A stretch of 64,000 bases of DNA from Chitinispirillaceae bacterium (GTDB taxonomy: Bacteria; Fibrobacterota; Chitinivibrionia; Chitinivibrionales; Chitinispirillaceae), in NCBI GenBank assembly GCA_016932075.1, contig JAFGDP010000106.1, positions 1 to 64,000 on the forward strand, given 5' to 3'. The position numbers and the translations under genes are program-made. Under the pieces are notes generated by a model. It was given only the letters and a program-made list of their open reading frames with translations. It was not told the DNA's origin and did not search any database. Of this stretch, positions 38,985-47,548 are shown piece after piece (positions within the stretch are counted from its first letter, which is position 1; each line of letters opens with the position of its first letter).

Positions 38985-40469
38985 TCATCGGGTCACATGC
39001 ACCCGTTTTGTTACCACCTCACCGGCGGTTTCCAACCGCACCAGGTACAATCCTTTACTTTCCGGTTTCCATGCGTATCTCTCGCATGACGCTGTGGGAA
39101 CGGTTTCCCAGCATTGCCTGCCCCTGAGATCATACACTGAAAGACGCTGCGCTTTGACCCGTAAAAGTCGGATCGTAATCGCCTTTCCATTATAGGCGAC
39201 ACGAATACGGTCGCGTGCGGCACCATGCATATGGCCGGCGATTCCCGCGGCCTGCCACGCCGCGGTCAATGAATAGGCAACGCCGTTCAACACCTCTGTT
39301 CTTCCGGTATATTCATAATACCGGTCATCGCCAGAGCTCACCTGGGCTGAGGTCACGGTGGTCGCGCATTTTACTCCGATATACCATATCCCTGCCGGAA
39401 CCGACTCCATGGTTAACACCTTATCGGGACCCAGTTCCGTGTTAGCATACGCCGCAGAATCGGCAAATGCAAAGGTGTCTTTCCGCGCAAACAAGTGCAT
39501 GTCAAAACCTTCATCCGCGTCAAGGGTAAGGGAAAGGCTGCGGGCGCCGAACGGCAGGGCCACCCTGAAATGGTGATACTGCAGATCGCCGATTTTCGCA
39601 TGGAGCGGATCGTTGTCGGCCGTCGTCTTGTTCATGACCACCTGTTCGCCCTGAACCAGATCGCGCTTTACCGGTGGAGGAGCAAGCCCGTCCTTTAAAT
39701 ACAGGAGAATGGCGCCCATCTCGTTTCTCTGGTCGGTCGCGCTCGAGCCTTCCGGATGCGAGGTGATCCCCACGGCCCTGCCGGTCGTATCGCCGGCTTT
39801 CCAGGCATAAATGGCGCCATAGCCGACCATCTCCGGATTTTTCGGGACTGAATCGTGTATGGCCAGCACCACGGTGCCTTCCGGCATGGTGCTGAGATTG
39901 AAACTGCCGCCGTTGTTATGCACGATATTCACCACCACGTTGTCCGGACCAAAATCAAAATAGTTGTGGAGCGGAGATTCTGCGGGTATAAGATGCCTGA
40001 CCCGGTCACCGCTGGTATTCGGGCCGTTAATACGGCCTGGCCACAGGTTGAAATACGATCGTGTCAATAGATAGCTCCCGGCGCAGGAGCCGAACTGGCT
40101 TCCTCCGTTGTAGTAATGGGCCCTCACATTGCGCTGCCCCTCCCCTCCCAGGTCGGCGTAGTGACCCATGCTGCCGCCGTGGTAGTACACGATGGCAAAA
40201 CGGGGCTCGTTATCCGGGTAGAGCAGCACGCCGTTTTCGTCGAGCAGGTTTCGCGTCATGATGGAGGTCTGCAGGTCCGTGTTCTCGGCGATCTCCATCC
40301 ATTCATGCGTGAAGTTGACCAGGGTGAGAGCGGGCATCCTGCTGGGGCCGCTCAGGTCGGTGCCCTCATCAACGAACACGTCTTTGTAAAATCCCTCGAT
40401 CGCCCCGGCGTTGTGAAATACCGCGATGCTAATGAGAATACACCATGTCCGGCGCAGCGACTTTCTCAT
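38985..40469 (-). CDS. Secreted protein: amidotransferase-like fold, pre-peptidase C-terminal domain and sorting tail
   Basis: A 494-residue protein with signal peptide (1-23). Residues about 85-250 look like a class I glutamine-amidotransferase/DJ-1 fold: a nucleophile elbow with Cys129 in GSCAGSYLL and His238/Glu240 in SHPEGS, resembling the BPL_N group (biotin-protein-ligase N-terminal-like). Residues about 285-395 are a PPC-type beta domain (LSLTLDADEGFDMHLFARKD, VPAGIWYIGVK). The end is a type IX-like tail (LSVYDLRGRQCWE, GLYLVRLETAG). Such a cytosolic-looking fold in a secreted protein is unusual. It probably hydrolyses an amide or peptide-like bond outside the cell, but no substrate can be named. 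Confidence 0.72.
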   Translation of the reverse strand: MRKSLRRTWCILISIAVFHNAGAIEGFYKDVFVDEGTDLSGPSRMPALTLVNFTHEWMEIAENTDLQTSIMTRNLLDENGVLLYPDNEPRFAIVYYHGGSMGHYADLGGEGQRNVRAHYYNGGSQFGSCAGSYLLTRSYFNLWPGRINGPNTSGDRVRHLIPAESPLHNYFDFGPDNVVVNIVHNNGGSFNLSTMPEGTVVLAIHDSVPKNPEMVGYGAIYAWKAGDTTGRAVGITSHPEGSSATDQRNEMGAILLYLKDGLAPPPVKRDLVQGEQVVMNKTTADNDPLHAKIGDLQYHHFRVALPFGARSLSLTLDADEGFDMHLFARKDTFAFADSAAYANTELGPDKVLTMESVPAGIWYIGVKCATTVTSAQVSSGDDRYYEYTGRTEVLNGVAYSLTAAWQAAGIAGHMHGAARDRIRVAYNGKAITIRLLRVKAQRLSVYDLRGRQCWETVPTASCERYAWKPESKGLYLVRLETAGEVVTKRVHVTR

Positions 40470-40523
40470 GAAGCCCTCCTTATGAGAATAGTGCGAAATG
40501 TGGCGGTGTTACTGAAGGAACCG

Positions 40524-40544
40524 ATACCGTGATGATCACGGTAT
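40524..40544. promoter_or_regulatory. 21-base palindrome upstream of the 38985-40469 gene
   Basis: Two perfect 10-base arms (40524-40533 and 40535-40544) around one central base. It is 55 bases before the start of the minus-strand secreted amidotransferase-like gene. The tiny spacer suits a dimeric repressor or activator site better than an RNA hairpin. A second, weaker hairpin (CGCCAG/CTGGCG) lies near 40600. Confidence 0.4.
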
Positions 40545-40662
40545 GACCCTGCCCTCCCAATGGGTAAGATACACAATAATCAAGAAAATTTCCTGCATTT
40601 TTTAGCGCCAGCCTCTGGCGTCAGGTACGTTTTGTGAATATTAGATTCTGGGTACACCGTTC

Positions 40663-41283
40663 CTAATAGCCAAGGTGGGTAATGAACTTCCCTGAGCGCG
40701 GTTCATACACAAGCGGGAAAGAAGCATACAGGGGATGGAGCGGCAACATAAGAAAAGAGAACGCTCTCTTTTCAAAAGGGGCAACGGTCTTTTTGGCTTC
40801 AGCGGACGCTTTTTTCCCGGAATACCCCAAAGAATCAGCATAAAACGCTGTCATGGTCCGATACAGTGATGCTTCGGAACTGGTGTCGAAAAGCGCCTTA
40901 CGTTTTCTGCTGTTGAGCGGCATTGAGGCAACAAGCTTTTTCCCCAATATTCCAAGATACCACTTTTCCTTGCACTTCAGATAGCTTCCCGCGCACCAGC
41001 CGAGCGCTTCGCGGTTACCGAAATCTTCATCAAACTGGCCGTCATCAAAGGTCTTGTTAAAAATAACGGCGTCGCTGCTCTTGACCGTGTACGTAACGCT
41101 GAACGGCGATTTCCACGACCGGCCGGTAATGTGGCAGCACACAGAATCACGAATGCCGTCCGCTGTAAAATCAGCAGTGAAAAATAACATGGTGTCAACC
41201 CTGGCGTTCGTATCCACGGTGCCATGCGAGCCTGATGCAAAAACCAGTAACCCGGTTATCAGTGTGATGATTTTCGTATCCAT
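40663..41283 (-). CDS. Exported protein of unknown function
   Basis: A 206-residue protein with a signal peptide (MDTKIITLITGLLVFASGSHG). The mature part begins with an FFTADFTADGIRDSVCCHITG segment reminiscent of VCBS/FG-GAP-like D-x-D-x-D calcium loops (ADFTADGIRDS), followed by alternating beta strands and a helical C-terminal half. No family recognised. It lies 45 bases after the cyclic-nucleotide-domain gene on the same strand. Confidence 0.7.
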   Translation of the reverse strand: MDTKIITLITGLLVFASGSHGTVDTNARVDTMLFFTADFTADGIRDSVCCHITGRSWKSPFSVTYTVKSSDAVIFNKTFDDGQFDEDFGNREALGWCAGSYLKCKEKWYLGILGKKLVASMPLNSRKRKALFDTSSEASLYRTMTAFYADSLGYSGKKASAEAKKTVAPFEKRAFSFLMLPLHPLYASFPLVYEPRSGKFITHLGY

Positions 41284-41328
41284 TGCCGAGTCCTGACATG
41301 CGACGGAGGAAGGCCGTCAGGCTGTTGA

Positions 41329-41850
41329 TTACTCTTTCTTCCCGTAATGAAGCAGGATCTGGTCGGTCTTGTAGAGTCGTCGAGCCAGTTCCCGGGCGAT
41401 ATTAAGGATGAGCATGGAAAAAACGTCCTTGTCCTTTTCATACACGCCCATGAGCATGGACCGCGTCAGAACGAACAGCTCGGCGTCCTCCTTGACAACT
41501 GCCGACGCGCTGTGGTTCTGCACGCCGATAACCGAGGCCTCGCCGATGCAGTCGCCCGGCCCGAACTCGGCAAGCTCGAACGGCTTGCCTTTCATATCAA
41601 GCACTATGGAAACGCGGCCCTTAATCAGGATGAAAATCTCCGACGCGGGCGTACCCTCCTCGATAATCACATCGCCAGCGTTCCTTTTGACGCGCGGACA
41701 TGAACCGAACAGGTCATGCAGAACATCAAGGCTGAACGAGGAAAATATGGTGACCTTTTTCAGGAAAGAATAGAGATCGTCATCCAAACCGCCTCTTTCA
41801 CTGCCTTTATTCAGTTTGTCACCATCCATATAACAGGGCATACCTTTCAT
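41329..41850 (-). CDS. Cyclic-nucleotide-binding-domain protein without DNA-binding domain
   Basis: A 173-residue cytosolic protein. Residues about 28-150 form a CRP-like beta roll (GDVIIEEGTPASEIFILIKGRVSI, FGPGDCIGEASVIG) followed by a helix. There is no helix-turn-helix, so it is not a CRP-type regulator; stand-alone domains of this kind are often signalling partners. The phosphate-binding cassette has GEASVIG but then HSASA, where the usual conserved Arg (RxA) is missing, so cAMP or cGMP binding is doubtful. ATG at 41829 is an alternative start. Confidence 0.82.
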   Translation of the reverse strand: MKGMPCYMDGDKLNKGSERGGLDDDLYSFLKKVTIFSSFSLDVLHDLFGSCPRVKRNAGDVIIEEGTPASEIFILIKGRVSIVLDMKGKPFELAEFGPGDCIGEASVIGVQNHSASAVVKEDAELFVLTRSMLMGVYEKDKDVFSMLILNIARELARRLYKTDQILLHYGKKE

Positions 41851-42069
41851 ATACGTATATTTTCAACTATTATGTGGAAAGAGTCAAGGTTATTGTTTCA
41901 GGGCAACACTACCCCACGATGTTCACACCTCACGGTTCATGTTTATCACGGTCTCCACCCCCACCGCTTTTTCCCTTCGCTCTCTAAAAGATGAATCCGG
42001 CCTCATTTCTTTGCACTAATTATTTTTCTTCCAGTATCCAGCTCGGCCCCTTTCGGTCCAAGGAACCCC

Positions 42070-43170
42070 ATGGCCCTTTCTGCCGGCATCATCGGCCTCC
42101 CCAATGTTGGCAAGTCCACTTTGTTCAACGCATTATGCGCTAGCAAAGCAGCCGCGGAAAACTATCCTTTCTGCACCATTGACCCGAACCACGGCATTGT
42201 CGCGATTCCCGACGAGCGGCTGCACCGCATTGCGGCGCATATCACCACCAAGAAAAATGTGCCCGCGTTTCTCGAACTCATCGATGTCGCGGGACTCGTC
42301 AAAGGAGCCTCAAACGGCGCCGGGCTCGGCAATCAGTTCCTCGGTCATATCAAGGATGTTGATGCGGTAGTACAGGTGGTTCGCTGCTTCGAGGGGGGCG
42401 ATATTGTGCATGTGGACGGTTCCATTGATCCGGTCCGCGATATTGCCACCATCGAAACAGAGCTCCTTCTCAAAGACCTTGAGACTGCCGAGCGTGGCGT
42501 CGAGCGCACGGCAAAAGCCGCGAAATCAGGCGAAAAGGATCTCAAAACAAAGCTTCTTCTGTTCGAACAGGTGCGCGACGCGCTAAACCGTGGAATTCCT
42601 GCACGCAACGCCGCACCTGACGCAGAGTCTCAGGCAACTATTGCCGAACTGCACCTGATCACTGCCAAACCAATGCTCTATGTTGCAAATGTCGCGGAAT
42701 CAGATCTTTCAGCCGAAACAGCATCATCGCACTACACTGCGCTCATTGAATACGCGGCACAGCAAAACGTCCCGTGCATTCCGATCAGCGCGCGCATAGA
42801 GGCGGAATTGAACGAGCTGAGTGAAACTGAGCGCGCAGAATTCCTGTCAACCCTCGGTATCAAGGAGAGCGGGCTCGCCACCCTTGCGCGCGCTATCTAT
42901 AAACTCCTCGGACTCGAGACCTTTTTCACGTTCAACGAAAAAGAGCTGCATGCCTGGACCCTGGCTGCCGGTTCGACCGCTCTCCGCGCCGCAGGGACCA
43001 TTCATTCCGACTTTGAAAAAGGATTTGTCAAGGCTGACGTCTATTCCGTCGAAGACCTCGAGACCTATAAAACCGAGCACGCGCTGCGGACCGCCGGAAA
43101 GATCAGGTCAGAGGGAAGAGAGTATGTGGTGAAAGACGGGGAGATACTGTTTTTCAGGTTTACGGCGTAG
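42070..43170 (+). CDS. ychF: Redox-regulated ATPase YchF (Obg-like)
   Basis: A 366-residue P-loop protein. G1 is GLPNVGKST (9-17), followed by the family switch FCTIDPNHGIVAIPD, IDVAGLVKGASNGAGLGNQFL, a coiled-coil insertion, and a C-terminal TGS-like domain (FFTFNEKELHAWTL, GTIHSDFEKGFVKADVYS). The family prefers ATP to GTP and binds ribosomes. ychF is often near pth, which is not seen here. It is convergent with the PL1 gene; the 79-base gap has only a short inverted repeat. Confidence 0.96.
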   Translation: MALSAGIIGLPNVGKSTLFNALCASKAAAENYPFCTIDPNHGIVAIPDERLHRIAAHITTKKNVPAFLELIDVAGLVKGASNGAGLGNQFLGHIKDVDAVVQVVRCFEGGDIVHVDGSIDPVRDIATIETELLLKDLETAERGVERTAKAAKSGEKDLKTKLLLFEQVRDALNRGIPARNAAPDAESQATIAELHLITAKPMLYVANVAESDLSAETASSHYTALIEYAAQQNVPCIPISARIEAELNELSETERAEFLSTLGIKESGLATLARAIYKLLGLETFFTFNEKELHAWTLAAGSTALRAAGTIHSDFEKGFVKADVYSVEDLETYKTEHALRTAGKIRSEGREYVVKDGEILFFRFTA

Positions 43171-43249
43171 GAAGTGTTTTCTCTTGATTCGTGCCCTGCT
43201 TGTAACCTCCGGATCAAAGTCCGGATTATATATGCACGTGAAGTATCCC

Positions 43250-45757
43250 CTACCTCACCCTCACCATGGGTACTACCTGCTCAATCCCCTCACCCTTAAC
43301 TCGCAAAAGGTAAGTAGTTGAGGATTGTACCCGCTCTTGGTTATGGGGTACGACGGTTATGTTTTGCTTCAGCTCACCCTGGTATAGGATTTCAATTGTT
43401 CTTCCGCAGAGATCGAGCCGCTCGACAATAACGCGGGTACCTGGTGGTAGATTCAGAATCAAGCCGCGGCCGGTCACACGGACAGCCTGCGGTGAAGAAA
43501 CAGCAAACGTTCGCTTGAGCGCCGTGGTATTCCATCGCAGCGGATCGCCGGCAAGCTCGTTAAGGTACATCTCGAGGTTGGTGTACTGATCAAGCGAAAG
43601 ATTGGTATTGTTCCGGTCCTCGGCATTGTTCGGATTCAGGTTGTGCGCAGTCTCCCATGCGTCAGGCATGCCGTCATGGTCGGTGTCGGTTGGCGGCGTG
43701 CCGCCTGTCATGGTCGGATACCCGCCGGCGTCGTCCTGAGCGTCGAGGATACCCTTATATCCGTCTTTGCTGCCGGTATAGGTGTAGGTACCGTTCCGTG
43801 CTTCCCTGATGACACGGGTATCGATCGGATCAAGCTTTGGTTTTATCGCGCCGACATTAGCCAGCACATCGGCGTACGCCTCATCAGGCGTCTTTGGCGT
43901 CACACTGACGGGAAAAAGCGGAGAATTGCTCCTGACCTCGGCAACGGTATTGAACTTTGAGATACACATGCTCCAGTTGTCGGAATTCGGGTTGAGGAGG
44001 ACACTGCCGGACGCGTTCACCATTTTATTGTTCACGATATACGCCTTCTGCATGTCGCCGGTATTGAGCTCATCACCGTCAATGGATGCAAGCTGCATGA
44101 GCGTGCTCGCGGGTCCGGCCTTGTAATAATTGCCGATAAAATTGCACTGCCGCACCCCGCCGTCGGTGGTACGGTGTCGCCAGTTATAGACCACATTATT
44201 GATAATTTCCACATACCCGCCGTACGTTTTTGCATCCTGTTCCATACCGCCGGCAAGCGACCAGTTGCGGCCAGCGCAATGCGCATGCAGATTAAATAAA
44301 AAGCTCCCGTACTTACCGCTGATTGAAGCGGCAAAAGAATGTTCGCCGTTAAAGTGAACTGAATTATTCAAAGCCTCTGAAACCAGGTTTCTCTGATAGG
44401 TAATGTTTTTCGCGCCGCGCGAGCTGTATGCTTCGTCGACCGACCAGCTTATTGAACAGTGATCGATGATGCAGTGATCGCAGGATGCCATGCCCATGCC
44501 GTCCATGGCATCCTGAGCGTAATCTCCTACCCTGAGACGGATATTCCGGATAATCACGTCTTTAGAGCCCAGCGGTCCCATTGCATACCGGGTCACGCAG
44601 ATCCCGTCGCCCGGCGCGGTCTGGCCGGCAACATACACGTCCCCGCCATCACTTGGAATGATCAATTTACTGCTGAGAGGAACGACGCCGCCGACCCTGA
44701 ACACGATGGTGCGCGGCCCTTTCTCCGTTACCAGCGCATGGCGCAAACTGCCTGATCCGTCATCATTGAGATTGGTGACCTCAACCACGCGCCCGCCCCT
44801 GCCGCCGCGCGTAAAACGGCCATAGCCCATTGCGGTGGGGAACGCCAAACGGCGTACACGAAAGGGCAGCACGTCGCCTTTTGTAACCGATCCGCTGAAT
44901 TTCTCGTCAACGCGCCACCAGTAGGTTGTGAACGTCGAGAGACCGGAAAGGGTATACTTTGCCGAAGACTGGTTGGCTTTGAATTCCGGCGAAGTGGTGG
45001 TGGCGTTATCCACGCTGGCCGAATCCTCGCCAAGATACACGTCGTGCGACAAAGCTCCCTGCGCCGCGGTCCAGTTGAGCCCGTTCTCCATTGCATAGTG
45101 ATCGTCACCTTCGGCCGGCGTGAATTTCGAGATTTTTTTCGCGGGATCGGTACCGTCGATCTCAAAGGCGTTGAGCACGACGTTACTGCTTGAGGAAAAC
45201 TTCACCACAACATTTGTTCCCGCCTGCGCATCGAACTCCACATACGCGCGTACGGCATCGACATCGTTTGCCACGCGTGTCGGGACCCGTATTCCACTCG
45301 TTTTGACCGCGCCATTGACTGAAATGTCCATGGGGCTGCCGGCCATGTTATCGTAAAAACTGTGCCAGGTGACAAGGCTGTGCTTTCCCGCGGCAAGCCC
45401 GCTTATCACCATCTCCATGGCGCAGTTCGACGTTCCCTCCTCGATGGTCAGGCCGTCGACCGTAAGCGTGGCGCCGGTCGTGAGCAGACCCTTGTACCAG
45501 CCGCATTTGATACCGGCGCCCGAAGAGCCGGCGTTGCGGAAGGTGACGGTGATGCCGCTGAAAACGGTGCTGACCGTGGTCGCGCTCGCCGGCGCCCAGT
45601 TGTGCCAGCGTAACGTATACATGTCAGTCCTGCCAGGGCTGAGATAATCGATGTCCACGCGAAGACCGTTGGCGTGGAGCGTGATTGTTGCGAGCAGCAG
45701 TATCGCACCAGCGAACAGCGCAGTGCCGGTTCTTCTATAATTCGCGACTCGATGCAT
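43250..45757 (-). CDS. Secreted PL1-type pectate lyase-like protein with N-terminal accessory domains and sorting tail
   Basis: An 835-residue protein with a signal peptide (1-30). Residues about 30-205 form a beta-sandwich, probably carbohydrate-binding; about 205-310 resembles an Fn3 domain (YWWRVDEKFSG). The catalytic beta-helix (about 315-690) has GYGRFTRGGRGG, VIIRNIRLRVGD, CIIDHCSISWSVDEAYSS (the D-H-C-SW pattern of PL1) and HCAGRNWSLA. A calcium-type DTDHDGMPDAWE repeat follows (about 695-740), then a type IX-like tail (IVERLDLCGRTIE). It should cleave homogalacturonan by beta-elimination outside the cell. It is the last gene of the first pectin cluster, with a 481-base gap before it. 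Confidence 0.87.
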   Translation of the reverse strand: MHRVANYRRTGTALFAGAILLLATITLHANGLRVDIDYLSPGRTDMYTLRWHNWAPASATTVSTVFSGITVTFRNAGSSGAGIKCGWYKGLLTTGATLTVDGLTIEEGTSNCAMEMVISGLAAGKHSLVTWHSFYDNMAGSPMDISVNGAVKTSGIRVPTRVANDVDAVRAYVEFDAQAGTNVVVKFSSSSNVVLNAFEIDGTDPAKKISKFTPAEGDDHYAMENGLNWTAAQGALSHDVYLGEDSASVDNATTTSPEFKANQSSAKYTLSGLSTFTTYWWRVDEKFSGSVTKGDVLPFRVRRLAFPTAMGYGRFTRGGRGGRVVEVTNLNDDGSGSLRHALVTEKGPRTIVFRVGGVVPLSSKLIIPSDGGDVYVAGQTAPGDGICVTRYAMGPLGSKDVIIRNIRLRVGDYAQDAMDGMGMASCDHCIIDHCSISWSVDEAYSSRGAKNITYQRNLVSEALNNSVHFNGEHSFAASISGKYGSFLFNLHAHCAGRNWSLAGGMEQDAKTYGGYVEIINNVVYNWRHRTTDGGVRQCNFIGNYYKAGPASTLMQLASIDGDELNTGDMQKAYIVNNKMVNASGSVLLNPNSDNWSMCISKFNTVAEVRSNSPLFPVSVTPKTPDEAYADVLANVGAIKPKLDPIDTRVIREARNGTYTYTGSKDGYKGILDAQDDAGGYPTMTGGTPPTDTDHDGMPDAWETAHNLNPNNAEDRNNTNLSLDQYTNLEMYLNELAGDPLRWNTTALKRTFAVSSPQAVRVTGRGLILNLPPGTRVIVERLDLCGRTIEILYQGELKQNITVVPHNQERVQSSTTYLLRVKGEGIEQVVPMVRVR

Positions 45758-45943
45758 TCGAATTCTCCTGCTAAACGGTTTTATATATCAATATAAACCG
45801 GTTTTATCAACTTCTGTCTTGTGAAATACCGGCAATAAGCTATAAAAATCAGGCGGAATAATAAATCCTTGTCTTACCATGGGCGCCCCGCAGCCGCGGC
45901 GGTTCTCCTCCGTGCTCTCGCCACGCTACGCGGGCGAGCCGGT

Positions 45944-46019
45944 ATTTGCATCCCTGCGGCCATATGGACGCTTCGTTACGCTGCGCTCCTCAGCGTCCGT
46001 ATGGCCTGGGTCTGCAAAT
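45944..46019. repeat. Long imperfect palindrome in a gene-free gap
   Basis: The gap 45758-46238 has no convincing gene. Inside it, arms 45958-45972 and 45992-46006 pair over 15 bases (one G-T wobble) around a 19-base loop, and outer segments ATTTGCA (45944-45950) and TGCAAAT (46013-46019) extend the pairing after a mismatch. The surrounding GC-rich sequence (45880-46090) differs in composition from its AT-rich flanks, as expected for an inserted dispersed repeat. Open frames across it are low-complexity and not protein-like. Confidence 0.6.
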
Positions 46020-46238
46020 GCTGGCAGCGTCATTCCATTTCCGCTGCCACACTCCGTCGCCCCTGGCGCAAAAACCGCGCGTTAAATTCCCTCTTCGAAC
46101 GTATCAAAGATCAGGATACCTCGGGCAGTAAAACCTATACAAAAGGTCGGCCGCACAAGCATCCGCTTAAAAATCTCCGGGGAAAAGCCGTATGACCGTC
46201 AACGTGAAACTGTTAACTTTGTACAGCTCATTCTTTCT

Positions 46239-47534
46239 TCACTTAACCTGCAGCGGCACTATCGCACATACTTCTTTGCCGCAATTTCTCACATTGACTA
46301 TATACACACCCTTAACAAGATCCATTTTCCCCGGAGAAACCGACAAGGCGGCATTCCCCATGACCCGTACGCTCCGGATCGTTTTTCCGTCGAGCGAATG
46401 GATTGACAGAAAAACGGGTGTGCCGGGCGTCATTCCCGAAATACGTACGCTGCGATTTCCTAGGCCGGGTGAAACTGCCAGGCTCCCGCGTGGCATCGGT
46501 ATCCGCGTTTTCGTACCAGTGGATCCCGATAGATACAGGTTCAACGTAGCAAGCGGACTCCAATTGTCCGTTACCGGCGGATCGGTATAGGTGGTCCTGA
46601 ACACATCGGCGATCGTATAGGTTGCGGCCTGCGCGTCGGTGAGCTGTCTGGCCCAGCTTACCCTGCCGGAGGTGTTCGCACCGGCGCCGGTGTTTTTGTA
46701 TTCGGAATAACGGGCCGTTGCCTCGTTTGCCGGATCTCCCCAGTTGTCCCACCCGGCCGCCTTGATGCAGGAGGTCATGGAGCAGTACTGGTACGACACC
46801 GCCGAATACGGGCGCCACGGTCTGCCGAGCGCGGTTGAAACGCCGGACGCGCCGGAAATCGTGCAATACCGGTATACATACCCGTAGGTCACGTACTGTT
46901 CGGTCGAGGCAGCGGTGAGCGCCGTACCGCCGTAACTGTAAATTTCACAACTGTCGAACCATGTTGTTGACGCCCCGAACATGAAGTCCGTGGTTCCTTC
47001 TATATAGCATTTTCTGACCAAAATCCGGCACCGGATGCCGTACCAGGTATCCTGACGGCCTAAAAATTTGCAATTGTAAAAAATAGCCTTGTCACCGGAA
47101 ATGCGGATGCCAACCGCCTGCCCTACCGGTCCTGACGAATTTTCGAACGTGACATTGAGCGCGCAGAAACCGTCCCCGTTGATAAACGTGCTCGACGAAC
47201 CGCTGGTGCCGTACTCCTCACCGGTCGCAGGGTTGATCTTGCTCGCGTAATTGTCATAGGTTAGCTTGACATTGTCGCGGCTCTGACCGATGATTGTCAC
47301 GTTTTTCCTGTTTGACTCCAGTGTCAGCACTTCCTTGTACGTGCCGTTCTTGATGTAAATCACCGTTCGTGTGGTGCTGTTCTGTGGCACGGCGTTGAAC
47401 GCTGCCTGGACCGTGCTGTGGGTGCCTGATCCGTCCTTGGCCACGGTCATATCATACCTGATGTTGGCATTCAGCGCACATGCTGCAAGAAATATAAAAC
47501 ATACTATCGGCATGATTCTTGTACAAACGTTCAT
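46239..47534 (-). CDS. Secreted pectinesterase (CE8) with sorting tail
   Basis: About 431 residues. The ATG at 47534 has AAAGG upstream and gives a good signal peptide (MNVCTRIMPIVCFIFLAACALNA). The CE8 beta-helix motifs are all present: GTYKE (64-68), QAVGIR (Gln139), the oxyanion/acid pair Gln161-Asp162 in GRQDTW, nucleophile Asp183 in TTDFMFG, and Arg238 in LGRPW. It removes methyl groups from homogalacturonan, preparing it for the pectate lyases encoded alongside. The C-terminus is a type IX-like tail (IHSLDGKTIRSVRV, KGVYIVNVRNCGKE). It starts 14 bases after the GH43 stop, so the two are an operon. Confidence 0.94.
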   Translation of the reverse strand: MNVCTRIMPIVCFIFLAACALNANIRYDMTVAKDGSGTHSTVQAAFNAVPQNSTTRTVIYIKNGTYKEVLTLESNRKNVTIIGQSRDNVKLTYDNYASKINPATGEEYGTSGSSSTFINGDGFCALNVTFENSSGPVGQAVGIRISGDKAIFYNCKFLGRQDTWYGIRCRILVRKCYIEGTTDFMFGASTTWFDSCEIYSYGGTALTAASTEQYVTYGYVYRYCTISGASGVSTALGRPWRPYSAVSYQYCSMTSCIKAAGWDNWGDPANEATARYSEYKNTGAGANTSGRVSWARQLTDAQAATYTIADVFRTTYTDPPVTDNWSPLATLNLYLSGSTGTKTRIPMPRGSLAVSPGLGNRSVRISGMTPGTPVFLSIHSLDGKTIRSVRVMGNAALSVSPGKMDLVKGVYIVNVRNCGKEVCAIVPLQVK

Positions 47535-47548
47535 GATCGCCTTTCTTT

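Noticed and set aside
45869..46195. A 108-codon plus-strand open frame in the gap before the CE8 gene
   Set aside because: Its translation is low-complexity and spans the long palindrome; no family resemblance. I treat the region as a non-coding repeat.
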